From Rhizobium herbae (lineage in GTDB: Bacteria > Pseudomonadota > Alphaproteobacteria > Rhizobiales > Rhizobiaceae), in assembly GCF_017873135.1 (NCBI RefSeq), contig NZ_JAGGJV010000002.1, forward strand, positions 434,001-498,000: a stretch of DNA of 64,000 nt, given 5' to 3'. Under the pieces are notes generated by a model. That model was not told where the DNA came from, made no database searches, and worked only from the letters and a program-made list of their open reading frames with translations. Positions 23,312 through 31,689 of the stretch are shown here, in pieces (within the stretch, counting starts at the first letter, position 1; each line of letters starts with the position of its first letter). Both the position numbers and the translations under genes were made by a program.

Positions 23312-24547
23312 TTACCCAAACAACTGCTTCAGATGGTCGTTCAGAAACCGCCCTTCCGGATCGAGCTTGTTGCGCAGCGCCTTGAAATCCCCTGCGCGCG
23401 GATAGAGCGCGTCCACATCCTCTGCCCCCATGAAATGCAGCTTGCCCCAATGCGGGCGTGAGCCGAACTGGCGCAGGATATCGTCGACGTCCTTCAGGTA
23501 GTTCCAGTAGTCCGTGCCCGGCTGGCCGGAGACCGAGAGCGTGATCGAATCCTGCTCGAAGAACGGGCTGATCCAGCCGCCGTCGCCGGCGGTGAAGCGG
23601 TATTCGATCGGGTAGATGCAGGTCGGGTGCTTCTCCAGCATCAGCTTGCGCACTTCGGTGCAGGCTTGCTTGCCGTATTTGACCGGCACCGCATACTCCA
23701 GTTCGTGGAAATTCGGCACATATTCGATCGGGTAGATTTCCGAGGAATAGGCGATCTTCTCGAAAGCGCTCTCCATCGGCGGCGCGTCGGTGATGTCGAT
23801 GGTCTTCATCTCGCAGACATCGGAGAGACTTGTCGTGGTCGAGACGGAGGATGTATCCGGCAGGCAGTAACAATGCCGGCTCTCCGGCACCGGGCACCAG
23901 AAGAAACCGAAATGCCGGTGGTTGGCGGCCAGATCGTCGTGCTGCTCCATGCATTCGTCGAAGGTGCAGCGCCAGAGTTTCTCATGCAGATTGTAGCTGT
24001 CCATCGCCTGCAGGGTGATTTCGGAGATGACGCCGAGCATGCCGATGGAAACGCGGGCGGCGTTCAGCATGTCGGGTTCGCTGTCGTCGATGGCCAGAAT
24101 GCTGCCGTCCGGCTGCACCAGCCGCATGCCGACGATCTGCGACGCCATGTTGCCCAGCTTGATGCCCGTGCCGTGCGTGCCTGTGGTCAGCGCGCCCGCC
24201 AGCGCCTGGCTGTCGATATCGCCCTGGTTGATCATCGACAGGCCGCTGCGCTTCAGCGCCTTGCCCAGCGTATTGATCGTCGTTCCGGCATGGACGGAGA
24301 CCCGCTTGCGCGCCGCATCGATATTGGTAATGCCCTGCAGCTTCGACAGCGTCAGATGCAGGCCGCTGGTCAGCGCCACCGGCGTGAACGAGTGCCCGGA
24401 GCCGGCACAACGCACGTTCAGCCCGTTGGATGTTGCTTCCCGTACCATCTCCGCAAGGGCCGCCTCGCTGTCGGGTGCACCCCGATGCCGCACGATGCAC
24501 GATTGATTTCCCACCCAGTTGCGCCAGTGTCCACCTGCTTCCATCAT
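23312..24547 (-). CDS. FAD-linked sugar-lactone oxidase (D-arabinono-1,4-lactone oxidase type)
   Basis: A 411-residue VAO-family flavoprotein. The FAD-binding domain includes VRCAGSGHSFTPVALT, with the His that often carries covalent FAD, and TGTHGTGIKLGNMASQ. The C-terminal ALO domain ends in RPHWGKLHFM, the HWxK active-site motif. Such enzymes oxidise aldonolactones such as arabinono- or gulonolactone. AGAGGG nine bases before the tandem ATG supports 24547 as start. It follows the DUF3592-like gene in the same strand cluster. Confidence 0.9.
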   Translation of the reverse strand: MMEAGGHWRNWVGNQSCIVRHRGAPDSEAALAEMVREATSNGLNVRCAGSGHSFTPVALTSGLHLTLSKLQGITNIDAARKRVSVHAGTTINTLGKALKRSGLSMINQGDIDSQALAGALTTGTHGTGIKLGNMASQIVGMRLVQPDGSILAIDDSEPDMLNAARVSIGMLGVISEITLQAMDSYNLHEKLWRCTFDECMEQHDDLAANHRHFGFFWCPVPESRHCYCLPDTSSVSTTTSLSDVCEMKTIDITDAPPMESAFEKIAYSSEIYPIEYVPNFHELEYAVPVKYGKQACTEVRKLMLEKHPTCIYPIEYRFTAGDGGWISPFFEQDSITLSVSGQPGTDYWNYLKDVDDILRQFGSRPHWGKLHFMGAEDVDALYPRAGDFKALRNKLDPEGRFLNDHLKQLFG

Positions 24548-24585
24548 GCTTGGGTCCCTCTTGGAGTAATCTTGGTGTGGTATTC

Positions 24586-24981
24586 CTAGCCGCCGCGCCG
24601 ATTCCACTTGTTTGCCAACGACATCGCGAGGCGTTCAACATGGCCCGATAATTCGCTTGGGATAAAGCTTTTTGATGAATCGACGGGATTCACATATATT
24701 TCGATTTCATCATTTACCTTGAAGTCGACCCTTGTCTGGGATCGACTGTCAATAGTTGATGCGTATGGAATGCCATCGACTTCATAACTTATGTGCAGAA
24801 ATACCCTTGGATCTTCAAAAGCCGGTTTCCGCAGGCCCGTAATTATTGCCCGGATCGGCACATACCGTTTCATTCGGTTGATCTCGTAGGATCTGTGAAA
24901 AATAGGAGCGATAACAAGAGCCAAAAGGATAATAACTACGGCGAAATAATGAAACTCCGCATATCCGCTTGCTTCCGACAT
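24586..24981 (-). CDS. DUF3592-like membrane protein
   Basis: A 131-residue protein with one N-terminal membrane helix (YFAVVIILLALVIAPIF) followed by a soluble beta-rich domain: PIRAIITG, HISYEVDGIPYAST, and NDEIEIYVNPVDSSKSF, the pattern of DUF3592 domains. A much longer ORF upstream is only a shadow of the SDR gene; the ATG at 24981, five bases after the SDR stop, is the sensible start. The region appears AT-richer than its neighbours, consistent with recent acquisition. The function is unknown. Confidence 0.7.
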   Translation of the reverse strand: MSEASGYAEFHYFAVVIILLALVIAPIFHRSYEINRMKRYVPIRAIITGLRKPAFEDPRVFLHISYEVDGIPYASTIDSRSQTRVDFKVNDEIEIYVNPVDSSKSFIPSELSGHVERLAMSLANKWNRRGG

Positions 24982-24985
24982 TGCG

Positions 24986-25753
24986 TCACATCGCCGTAAA
25001 ACAATTATCGACAAACAGATGGGTGCCGTTGACGAAACTGGATTCGTCGCTGGCGAGGAACAGCGCGGCCTGCGCCACTTCCATCGGATCGCACATGCGG
25101 CCCTGTTGGGCGGCGATTGCTGCATCGGAGACATCGACACCGTACTTTGCGAGGCCCACCAGTTCGCGCTTGCCGTGGTCGGTGGCGATGAAGCCGGGGC
25201 AGACGGCGTTGGAGCGGATGCCGCGGTCGCGGAATTCCACCGCAATCGCCCGGGCGAACATGTGGCAGGCGCCCTTGGTCGTGTCGTAGAGCACCTCCAT
25301 CGGCGTGGCGGCGACGGCCGAGATCGAGGAGGTTGAGACGATGCTGCCGCCGCCGGCGGCCAGCATGCCGGGCAGCACGGCCTTGGTCATCAGGAACATC
25401 GAGCGGACATTGACGGCCATCAGCCGGTCCCACTCGTCCTCCTCCGTTTCGAGGAAGGGGCCGACGGCCAGGATGCCGGCATGGTTGAAGAGAACGGTGA
25501 TGGCTCCGAATGCATCCTCGACGGCCTTCACTGCCGTCTTCACCTCGACGGATACCGAGACGTCGGCAGGCGCGAAAACTGCCTGCCCGCCCTCGGCACG
25601 GATCGCAGCGGCAACCTCTTCACCCTTGCTGCGCGGCAGATCGACAATGCCGACGCGGGCGCCTTCGCGAGCGAAAAGCTGGGAGGCGGCAAGGCCGCAT
25701 CCGCCGGCGCCGCCACTGATCAATGCGGTCTTTCCAGCCAAACGTCCTGCCAT
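24986..25753 (-). CDS. SDR family oxidoreductase
   Basis: A 255-residue classical short-chain dehydrogenase. SGGAGGCGLAASQLFAREGA is the cofactor-binding turn, FNHAGILA replaces the usual NNAG, and SSISAVAATPMEVLYDTTKGAC supplies catalytic Ser, Tyr and Lys. The end is LFVDNCFTAM. AGGAGGA precedes the ATG, an excellent ribosome-binding site. It is the first gene of the minus-strand cluster that continues with DUF3592-like, ALO, phosphatase-like and DUF6959-like genes. The substrate is unknown. Confidence 0.88.
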   Translation of the reverse strand: MAGRLAGKTALISGGAGGCGLAASQLFAREGARVGIVDLPRSKGEEVAAAIRAEGGQAVFAPADVSVSVEVKTAVKAVEDAFGAITVLFNHAGILAVGPFLETEEDEWDRLMAVNVRSMFLMTKAVLPGMLAAGGGSIVSTSSISAVAATPMEVLYDTTKGACHMFARAIAVEFRDRGIRSNAVCPGFIATDHGKRELVGLAKYGVDVSDAAIAAQQGRMCDPMEVAQAALFLASDESSFVNGTHLFVDNCFTAM

Positions 25754-25870
25754 GCCCGTTCCTCCTCTGTGTGTTGGGGGAGTATTGTCGAGCCGTCGGG
25801 TCGTGTCGATATCTCTTTGAATACGAGGCAATAATTTTCGATTGCCGGCGGGATGCCCGTCAAAAAGCAA

Positions 25871-25896
25871 AAAGCGCAGCCTTGCGGCCGCGCTTT
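25871..25896. terminator. Hairpin terminator downstream of ptsN
   Basis: AAAGCGC (25871-25877) pairs with GCGCTTT (25890-25896), with an internal GCC/GGC pairing. It is flanked by A-rich DNA on the left, which gives a U-rich tail for minus-strand transcripts leaving ptsN. Confidence 0.65.
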
Positions 25897-25922
25897 CTCA
25901 ACTGACTTAGCCGTTTTGTCCG

Positions 25923-26387
25923 TCAGGCCGCGTTGGAAGCCTGGTCGTCGCTGAGGAAGGCGTAGATCGCCGTCGCTGAATCCGTCGCCCGCAGCCTGGC
26001 AACCATGTCCGGGTCACGCAGGACGCGCGCAATCCGCGACAATGCCTTCAGGTGATCGGCGCCGGCGCCTTCGGGGGCGAGAAGCAGGAAGACGAGGTCG
26101 ACCGGCTGGTCGTCCAGCGCTTCGAAATCGACCGGCGCTTCAAGGCGTGCAAAAATACCGACGATCGACGACAGATGGCTGAGCTTGCCGTGCGGAATGG
26201 CAATGCCGTTGCCGACGCCGGTGGAGCCCAGTCGTTCGCGCTGAAGGATGACGTCGAATATTTCCCGTTCGGGAAGTCCGGTGATCTTGGATGCTTTTGC
26301 CGCCAATTCCTGAAGCAGCTGCTTCTTCGAATTGGCCTTCATGGCCGGAAGTATCGCATTCTGCTGCAGCAAGCCTGCCAATGCCAT
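25923..26387 (-). CDS. ptsN: PTS IIA-like nitrogen regulatory protein
   Basis: A 154-residue EIIA(Ntr) protein, exactly the usual rhizobial length. STGVGNGIAIPHGKLSHLSSI contains the phosphorylated His66. It receives phosphate from the Ntr phosphotransfer chain (PtsP-NPr) and regulates potassium/nitrogen-related targets rather than transporting sugar. The ATG at 26387 is preceded by GAGGAC. Its place downstream of rpoN and hpf is the classic conserved rpoN-hpf-ptsN order. Confidence 0.95.
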   Translation of the reverse strand: MALAGLLQQNAILPAMKANSKKQLLQELAAKASKITGLPEREIFDVILQRERLGSTGVGNGIAIPHGKLSHLSSIVGIFARLEAPVDFEALDDQPVDLVFLLLAPEGAGADHLKALSRIARVLRDPDMVARLRATDSATAIYAFLSDDQASNAA

Positions 26388-26513
26388 TCTTTTGTCCTCG
26401 TTCACAGGTAGAAACCGCGACGCCCGGCAAAATGCCGGACGGCGGCCCCATCCATCTTTCTCTCGGCGGTTTCCCGGCGGACCGTCAACGGTCTTCCGCG
26501 CATCCACCACCAG

Positions 26514-26557
26514 AAAAAAGCGGTCATTCGAGTGCCGGCACTCGAACTAATCCGCTT
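26514..26557 (-). terminator. Rho-independent terminator of hpf
   Basis: On the minus strand AAGCGG and CCGCTT (26552-26557 and 26518-26523) enclose a perfect 20-bp palindrome (26527-26546, TTCGAGTGCC/GGCACTCGAA), followed by six T residues. The left base of the stem overlaps the hpf stop codon. Confidence 0.7.
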
Positions 26558-27131
26558 AGCCCTTGATATTGGCTGCATCAATCCAGCCAATGTTTCCATC
26601 GTTGCGTCGATAGACGATATTCAACTGTTCATTGCCAGGACTACGGAACATCAGAACGGGATCATCCGTCATATCGAGCGCCATGACGGCGTTTGCGACA
26701 GACATCGTCTTCAGTTGTTTTGAACTCTCCGCAACGATCGTCGGTGCATAATTGTCCGGAAGCTCGTCGTCTTCATCGGGCACTGAATCCATTACGGTGT
26801 AGGCTACTTCGGCAAATCCAGCATGGCCGTTGCCATTGTGGTGGTCCTTGAGCTTCCGCTTGTACCGGCGGATGCGCTTGGCAATCCGCTCTGACGCCGC
26901 GTCAAACGCGGCTTGCGGATCGTTCGCTTCCCCGCTCGCCTGCAAGGCCGCACCAGAATCGAGGTGTATCTTGCAATCGGCGCTGAAGCGGGATCCAGAC
27001 TTTTCCACAGTGACCTGGCTTGAATATCCTCCGTCAAAATATTTGGTTACGGCCAGTTCGATCTGGTCTTCGATCCGCAGACGAAACGTTTCGCCGATTT
27101 CCATATGTTTACCGGATACACGCACACTCAT
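26556..27131 (-). CDS. hpf: Ribosome hibernation promoting factor, long form
   Basis: A 191-residue protein. The N-terminal HPF/RaiA domain (MSVRVSGKHMEIGETFRLRIEDQIE to about 105, with the basic helix ERIAKRIRRYKRKLKDHH) blocks the ribosome A/P sites. The C-terminal domain (IVAESSKQLKTMSVANAVMALDMTDDPVLMFRS) drives 100S dimer formation, marking it as the long type. Its position between rpoN and ptsN is conserved in Proteobacteria. Confidence 0.95.
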   Translation of the reverse strand: MSVRVSGKHMEIGETFRLRIEDQIELAVTKYFDGGYSSQVTVEKSGSRFSADCKIHLDSGAALQASGEANDPQAAFDAASERIAKRIRRYKRKLKDHHNGNGHAGFAEVAYTVMDSVPDEDDELPDNYAPTIVAESSKQLKTMSVANAVMALDMTDDPVLMFRSPGNEQLNIVYRRNDGNIGWIDAANIKG

Positions 27132-27204
27132 GGAGTTTCCTCTCTTTTCGTGATTTGCGTAGCCAGTCTATTCCAACCGCATCCGTCATCCAAGCATTTC
27201 ACGC

Positions 27205-27223
27205 ACGCAAAAGAATTTTGCGT
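27205..27223. promoter_or_regulatory. 19-bp palindrome between hpf and rpoN
   Basis: ACGCAAAA, GAA, TTTTGCGT: perfect 8-bp arms about 74 bp upstream of the hpf start. It could be an operator or promoter feature of hpf, or the end of the rpoN transcript; no T-run is present. The remaining 295-bp gap shows nothing else recognisable. Confidence 0.4.
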
Positions 27224-27426
27224 CAGAACGGCCTGGATTTGGAGGGATATGCTTACGGCAGGCTCTATGCCCGTGCCCATTGCGGCCGCCTCATACTACC
27301 GGTTGATGTCAGAGTCAATAAAACAGTCGAGAAACCTGAAATGTTAGGTCCCGGGCCTGTTGATGGCCGGGATAATGGGGATAACTTCGGGCAGTTCAAA
27401 TGGTTGCAGTCGAGCCGTCGCATCGG

Positions 27427-29001
27427 TCATGCGGAGACTTTGGCGATTGCCCGTTTCTCCCTTCGGCGCTGAACGGAGGAGGGGATGTTCATCGCCTCGC
27501 GATATTTCGCCACAGTCCTGCGGGCGATATCGACGCCGCCCTTCTTCAGGACATCGACAATATCGTCATCCGAAAGCACGGCATCCGGGCTTTCCAGCAC
27601 GATCATGTTGCGGATGCGATGGCGCACGGACTCCGCCGAATGCCCATCGCCGCCCTCCGCCGATCCGATCGAGACGGTGAAGAAGTATTTCAGCTCGAAC
27701 AGCCCGCGCGGCGTCAGCATGTATTTGTTCGATGTCACGCGGCTGACGGTCGATTCATGCATCTTGATGGCATCGGCGACGGTCTTCAGGTTGAGCGGCC
27801 GCAGGTGATCGACGCCGTTGATCAGGAAGGCATCCTGCTGGCGCACGATCTCGGTCGCCACCTTCATGATCGTCTTGGCGCGCTGGTCGAGGCTGCGGGT
27901 CAGCCAGTTGGCGGTCTGCAGGCACTCGGTGAGGAAAGCCTGGTCCGGGCTGTTCTTGGGTGCGTGACGGGAGACCGTCGCATAATAGGTCTGGTTGACG
28001 AGCACGCGCGGCAGCGTGTCCGGATTGAGCTCCACCGCCCAGCTGCCATCCTGCGCCGGGCGAACGACAATATCCGGGACGATCGCTTCCGAAGGGCTCG
28101 CCTCGAAACCCGTGCCCGGCTTCGGGTCGAGCTTGCGGATTTCCGCGAGCATGTCGATAAGGTCTTCCTCGTCAACGCCGCAGATACGCTTGAGGCTGGC
28201 GAAATCGCGCCGGGCCAACAGTTCCAGGTGGTCGAGAAGCGCCGCCATGGCGGGATCGAGCCGGTTGCGCGCGCGCAGCTGGATGGCAAGGCACTCACTG
28301 AGCGTGCGGGCAAAGACGCCGGGCGGGTCGAGCTGCTGCAGGCTGTCCAGCACCCGCGCCACATCGGCCGTCGCGCAGCCGAGCCGTTCGGCCATCTCCG
28401 TGATATCCGCATGCAGGTAACCCGCTTCGTCGAGCTGGTCGATCAGGTGCTGGGCAATCAGAAGATCGGCGGCGCCGTGCACGCTGAAAGGAACCTGTTC
28501 GTTGAGGAAATCGCGCAGCGTCACGCGGTTGGCGACGAAATCGTCGAGGTCGTAACCTTCGCTGCTTTCGCCCTCGCCGCCGCCCGGCATGGACTTCCAC
28601 TGGCTGAGCAGTTCCGGTGCATCGGCACGCTGCGGCGTCGTATCGTCCGGAAAGACATTTTCGAAATTGGCGTCGAGCTGCTCGCTCATCCGCTCGCCGG
28701 TCACAGAGGTGGCGCTGTCGTAGACGTCGCCCAGCGGGTCGAAGGCGGCACCCTCGGCGTTGTCGCGGTCGCTCCGCTCATCCGGCGTGATGTGAAGTTC
28801 GTCCTTGCCGTGCCGGTCCGCGCCGGAGGGCATATCGTCATTGGCGGCGAATTCGAGCAACGGATTTTTCTCGACTTCCAGCTCGATGAACTGGTTCAGT
28901 TCGAAATGCGTCATCTGCAGCAGCTGGATCGACTGCATCAGCTGGGGCGTCATGGCCAGGGTCTGGCTTTGACGCAGGAAGAGGCTGGCTGAAAGTGCCA
29001 T
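27427..29001 (-). CDS. rpoN: RNA polymerase sigma-54 factor
   Basis: A 524-residue sigma factor for nitrogen fixation/assimilation, dicarboxylate transport and other activator-dependent genes. The Gln-rich region I (LRQSQTLAMTPQLMQSIQLLQM) binds the activator. The core-binding region follows an acidic segment. The HTH and the terminal RpoN box ARRTVAKYREAMNIPSSVQRR, which recognises the -24 element, are intact. It lies downstream of lptB on the same strand, as in most rhizobia. Confidence 0.97.
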   Translation of the reverse strand: MALSASLFLRQSQTLAMTPQLMQSIQLLQMTHFELNQFIELEVEKNPLLEFAANDDMPSGADRHGKDELHITPDERSDRDNAEGAAFDPLGDVYDSATSVTGERMSEQLDANFENVFPDDTTPQRADAPELLSQWKSMPGGGEGESSEGYDLDDFVANRVTLRDFLNEQVPFSVHGAADLLIAQHLIDQLDEAGYLHADITEMAERLGCATADVARVLDSLQQLDPPGVFARTLSECLAIQLRARNRLDPAMAALLDHLELLARRDFASLKRICGVDEEDLIDMLAEIRKLDPKPGTGFEASPSEAIVPDIVVRPAQDGSWAVELNPDTLPRVLVNQTYYATVSRHAPKNSPDQAFLTECLQTANWLTRSLDQRAKTIMKVATEIVRQQDAFLINGVDHLRPLNLKTVADAIKMHESTVSRVTSNKYMLTPRGLFELKYFFTVSIGSAEGGDGHSAESVRHRIRNMIVLESPDAVLSDDDIVDVLKKGGVDIARRTVAKYREAMNIPSSVQRRREKRAIAKVSA

Positions 29002-29395
29002 TCGGACGCGAAACTCCCCTCAATTCTCCGAGCCGGCCCTCATTTTCTAAGGGATGAAAGTGCCAGCTCTTCAATTGGCCCAAAAATTGCGTATTAATGG
29101 GGTTTGGTCAAGCGGTAGCGGAAAATAAGATGAATATCGAAGACGCCGGGCATTTTTATATGCAATACGCGTCCAAAATGATCGAAATGGGCAAATTCGG
29201 CTCGATTTCGTGCATTTGACGTGTAGAGGCGATTTCTTCGGGCCAGCGATCGCTGAAGCAATATTGCGCCGCAGCATTTCCGGGCGCGTAAAAGTTGCGC
29301 AATTCCGGCAACCGGTCAAGAGGCATGTTCCAGAAGCGGCAGATTTTTGTCCGCCGCCGCTGTTTCCGTTTACCATATGGCGAAGGGATCGAGCC
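29002..29395. other. Intergenic region, 394 bp, between rpoN and lptB
   Basis: No credible gene on either strand and no strong palindrome beyond GCGATCGC. It should hold the rpoN promoter and leader, but no consensus -35/-10 stands out. The right half is AT-richer than the flanks. Confidence 0.5.
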
Positions 29396-30205
29396 TCAAA
29401 GGCTGAAATTGTCACCAAGATAGAGGCGCCGGACATCCGGGTTGGTGACGATGTCGTTGGCTCGCCCATGCGTCAGGACTTCACCCGCGTGGATGATGTA
29501 GGCACGGTCGATCAGTCCCAGCGTCTCGCGGACATTGTGGTCGGTGATCAGGACGCCGATGCCCCGCGAGGTCAGGTGCCGCACCAGCGCCTGGATGTCG
29601 GCAACCGAAATCGGATCGACGCCGGCGAAGGGTTCGTCGAGCAGCATGAAGGTCGGATCGGTCGCGAGCGCCCGGGCGATTTCGAGGCGACGACGTTCGC
29701 CGCCCGAAAGGGCGACCGCCGGCGATTTGCGCAGGTGGGAAATATTGAACTCGCTCAAAAGCTCGTTGAGCTTGCTTTCGCGCCGCTCGCGATTCTTGTC
29801 GTGCACCTCGAGGACGGCGCGGATATTGTCCTCGACGGTCAGGCCGCGAAAGATCGAGGCTTCCTGCGGCAGGTAGCCGACGCCGAGGCGGGCACGACGA
29901 TACATCGGCATCGACGTGACATCGTTGCCGTTGATCTCGATCGAGCCCTCGTCAACAGGCACGAGGCCGGTGATCATGTAGAAGCAGGTCGTCTTGCCGG
30001 CGCCGTTGGGTCCAAGCAGGCCGACAGCTTCGCCGCGGCGCACGACCAGCGACACGCCGTTGACGACCGTGCGTCCACGATAGGCTTTCGTCAGGCCGCG
30101 GGCGATCAGCGTGCCTTCATAACGTGCCTTGTCGACGATGCGCTCCGGCGCTCCGGCTTCGGGCTTGCCGCCGCGTTTGCGTTTGTGAAGAAAGGGAATG
30201 TTCAC
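29396..30205 (-). CDS. lptB: LPS export ABC transporter ATP-binding protein
   Basis: A 269-residue ATPase that powers lipopolysaccharide extraction from the inner membrane with LptFG. Walker A is GPNGAGKTT; the signature LSGGERRRLEIARAL and Walker B FMLLDEPFAGVDP follow. An N-terminal basic extension (HKRKRGGKPEAGAPER) is typical of rhizobial versions. The only suitable start is a GTG 13 bases after the lptA stop, with no clear Shine-Dalgarno, suggesting coupling to lptA. Confidence 0.95.
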   Translation of the reverse strand: MNIPFLHKRKRGGKPEAGAPERIVDKARYEGTLIARGLTKAYRGRTVVNGVSLVVRRGEAVGLLGPNGAGKTTCFYMITGLVPVDEGSIEINGNDVTSMPMYRRARLGVGYLPQEASIFRGLTVEDNIRAVLEVHDKNRERRESKLNELLSEFNISHLRKSPAVALSGGERRRLEIARALATDPTFMLLDEPFAGVDPISVADIQALVRHLTSRGIGVLITDHNVRETLGLIDRAYIIHAGEVLTHGRANDIVTNPDVRRLYLGDNFSL

Positions 30206-30218
30206 GTGGGCGTCTGCA

Positions 30219-30779
30219 TCAGTTCGTTTTCTGGGACTTCGGGTCGAGCTGAATCTGGACGCGGCCACCACAGGCTTCCAACTGAGCCTCGCCGGTATCC
30301 ATCTGGACGTTCAGCTGGCAGCCGGTAAAGACGTTCTTGCCTTCCGACAGCACGACCTGCTTGCCCTTCAGCACCAGCGTCTGCGCCGTCATGTTGAATT
30401 CGCCGGTGTCGGCGGTTGCCTGCTGCGTGCCTGACTGCAGGAACACCTTCTGGTTGACCTCGATGCGGTCGATATCGGCATTGCCCCCGGAAATCGCACC
30501 GCCGCCCTTCTTGTAGAAAACCACCATGTTGCCGGCCTGCAGTGTCGTCGTTCCCTGAACGACCTTCACATTGCCGGTGAACATCGCCTTGCTTTCCGCG
30601 TCCTTGATTTCCAGCTTGTCGCTTTCGATCTGGATCGGCTCATTGTTGGAAAGCTGCATCCCCTTGATCTTGCTCGTCGTCGCCTGAGCGGCGGCTGGAG
30701 AAAAGGAGGCGCTGGCGAAAAGGCTCAAAAGAATGAATGTTCCGGCAAGCCGAAAGGAAAAGGCGGAAGTGGCCGACAT
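30219..30779 (-). CDS. lptA: LPS transport periplasmic protein LptA
   Basis: A 186-residue OstA-like protein with a signal peptide (FRLAGTFILLSLFASASFSPAAAQA). The body contains repeated beta strands, e.g. IQIESDKLEIKDAESKAMFTGNVKVVQG and TLQAGNMVVFY, that stack into the periplasmic LPS bridge. The C-terminal Cys pair (CQLN, ACGG) may form a disulfide. The start at 30779 places the signal peptide at the N-terminus. The gene lies between lptC and lptB. Confidence 0.92.
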   Translation of the reverse strand: MSATSAFSFRLAGTFILLSLFASASFSPAAAQATTSKIKGMQLSNNEPIQIESDKLEIKDAESKAMFTGNVKVVQGTTTLQAGNMVVFYKKGGGAISGGNADIDRIEVNQKVFLQSGTQQATADTGEFNMTAQTLVLKGKQVVLSEGKNVFTGCQLNVQMDTGEAQLEACGGRVQIQLDPKSQKTN

Positions 30780-30795
30780 ATGTTGCACCGGTTTT

Positions 30796-31464
30796 CTAGT
30801 TGGCGGTTTTGCGAATGGTTTTGGGATCGACAACGACCTTGACCATGCCTTCAAATGTAACAATGCGTCCCTTATCCGTCATTCTCAGCGACTGTGCAAC
30901 AATGGAACCGCCGTTCATGGTGATTGCAATCGGCTTCTTGGTTTCCATCTCGCCGGCATTGATGTCGAGATAGGCCGCCTGGAAATCGGCGATCAGGCCG
31001 TTGTTCATCGTTATGGTGAATGGGGCATTCATATTCAATGTGTTGCCGCCCCTGTCATAGATACCGCTTGCCGCCTCGACGGTGGCGATCAGAGTAGCGT
31101 TGACGGGCATCTCGGCATGGATCGTCTCGAGCGTGATGATTTCTGGATTGGCAATGTCCTGCAGCGCACGCACCGCCTTCATCGAATAGCTGATGTCCTG
31201 CTTGTTGCGGCCGGAGATTGCCGGGTTCTGCATGACGATCTTGCCGTTCTCGATTGTCGCGTTTTCGATCTGCAGGTTTTCCGGCAGGAAAGCGCGCACC
31301 ACCGAGACGGCCACGAAGATCGCCCCGATCAGGACGGCCACCAGCGGCAGGATGATCTTCAGCCGCTTGACGCGCCGGGAATGGCGCGCAGCGACCGAAT
31401 AGGCATCGGCCAGGATCGGCCCCGAATGCGGCAAGGCGCCGGAAAATTGCACTTCATTCAGCAT
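30796..31464 (-). CDS. lptC: LPS export periplasmic protein LptC
   Basis: A 222-residue protein with a single N-terminal membrane anchor (IILPLVAVLIGAIFVAVSVVRAF, about residues 36-58) and a periplasmic beta-jellyroll domain (PAISGRNKQDISYSMKAVRALQD, NMNAPFTITMNNGLI). It accepts LPS from LptBFG and hands it to LptA. The start MLNEVQFSG is chosen over longer forms since AGG lies eight bases ahead. It is 16 bp upstream of lptA. Confidence 0.9.
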   Translation of the reverse strand: MLNEVQFSGALPHSGPILADAYSVAARHSRRVKRLKIILPLVAVLIGAIFVAVSVVRAFLPENLQIENATIENGKIVMQNPAISGRNKQDISYSMKAVRALQDIANPEIITLETIHAEMPVNATLIATVEAASGIYDRGGNTLNMNAPFTITMNNGLIADFQAAYLDINAGEMETKKPIAITMNGGSIVAQSLRMTDKGRIVTFEGMVKVVVDPKTIRKTAN

Positions 31465-31689
31465 TAAATAGACCTGTCGTTCAAGATACATCGCGGCGCA
31501 AATACGCATATGCCATGCCTGCCAAGCGATGTGAGTGATCGCGAATATGGAGATTTTTTTGTTCCACGACAATGGAGGCGCGAATTTTGTTCAAGCCGGG
31601 TTACAACGTCGCCGCGCTGCCGCTATTGAATTGTGCGTTTCGTAAAAAAGGGCGGTTCGTCCCGCAGCCCTTGAAAAGGAGGAAAGATC

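Noticed and set aside
24982-25245. N-terminal extension of the DUF3592-like gene
   Set aside because: It is an out-of-frame reading of the SDR gene and has low-complexity Ser/Pro/Ala composition.
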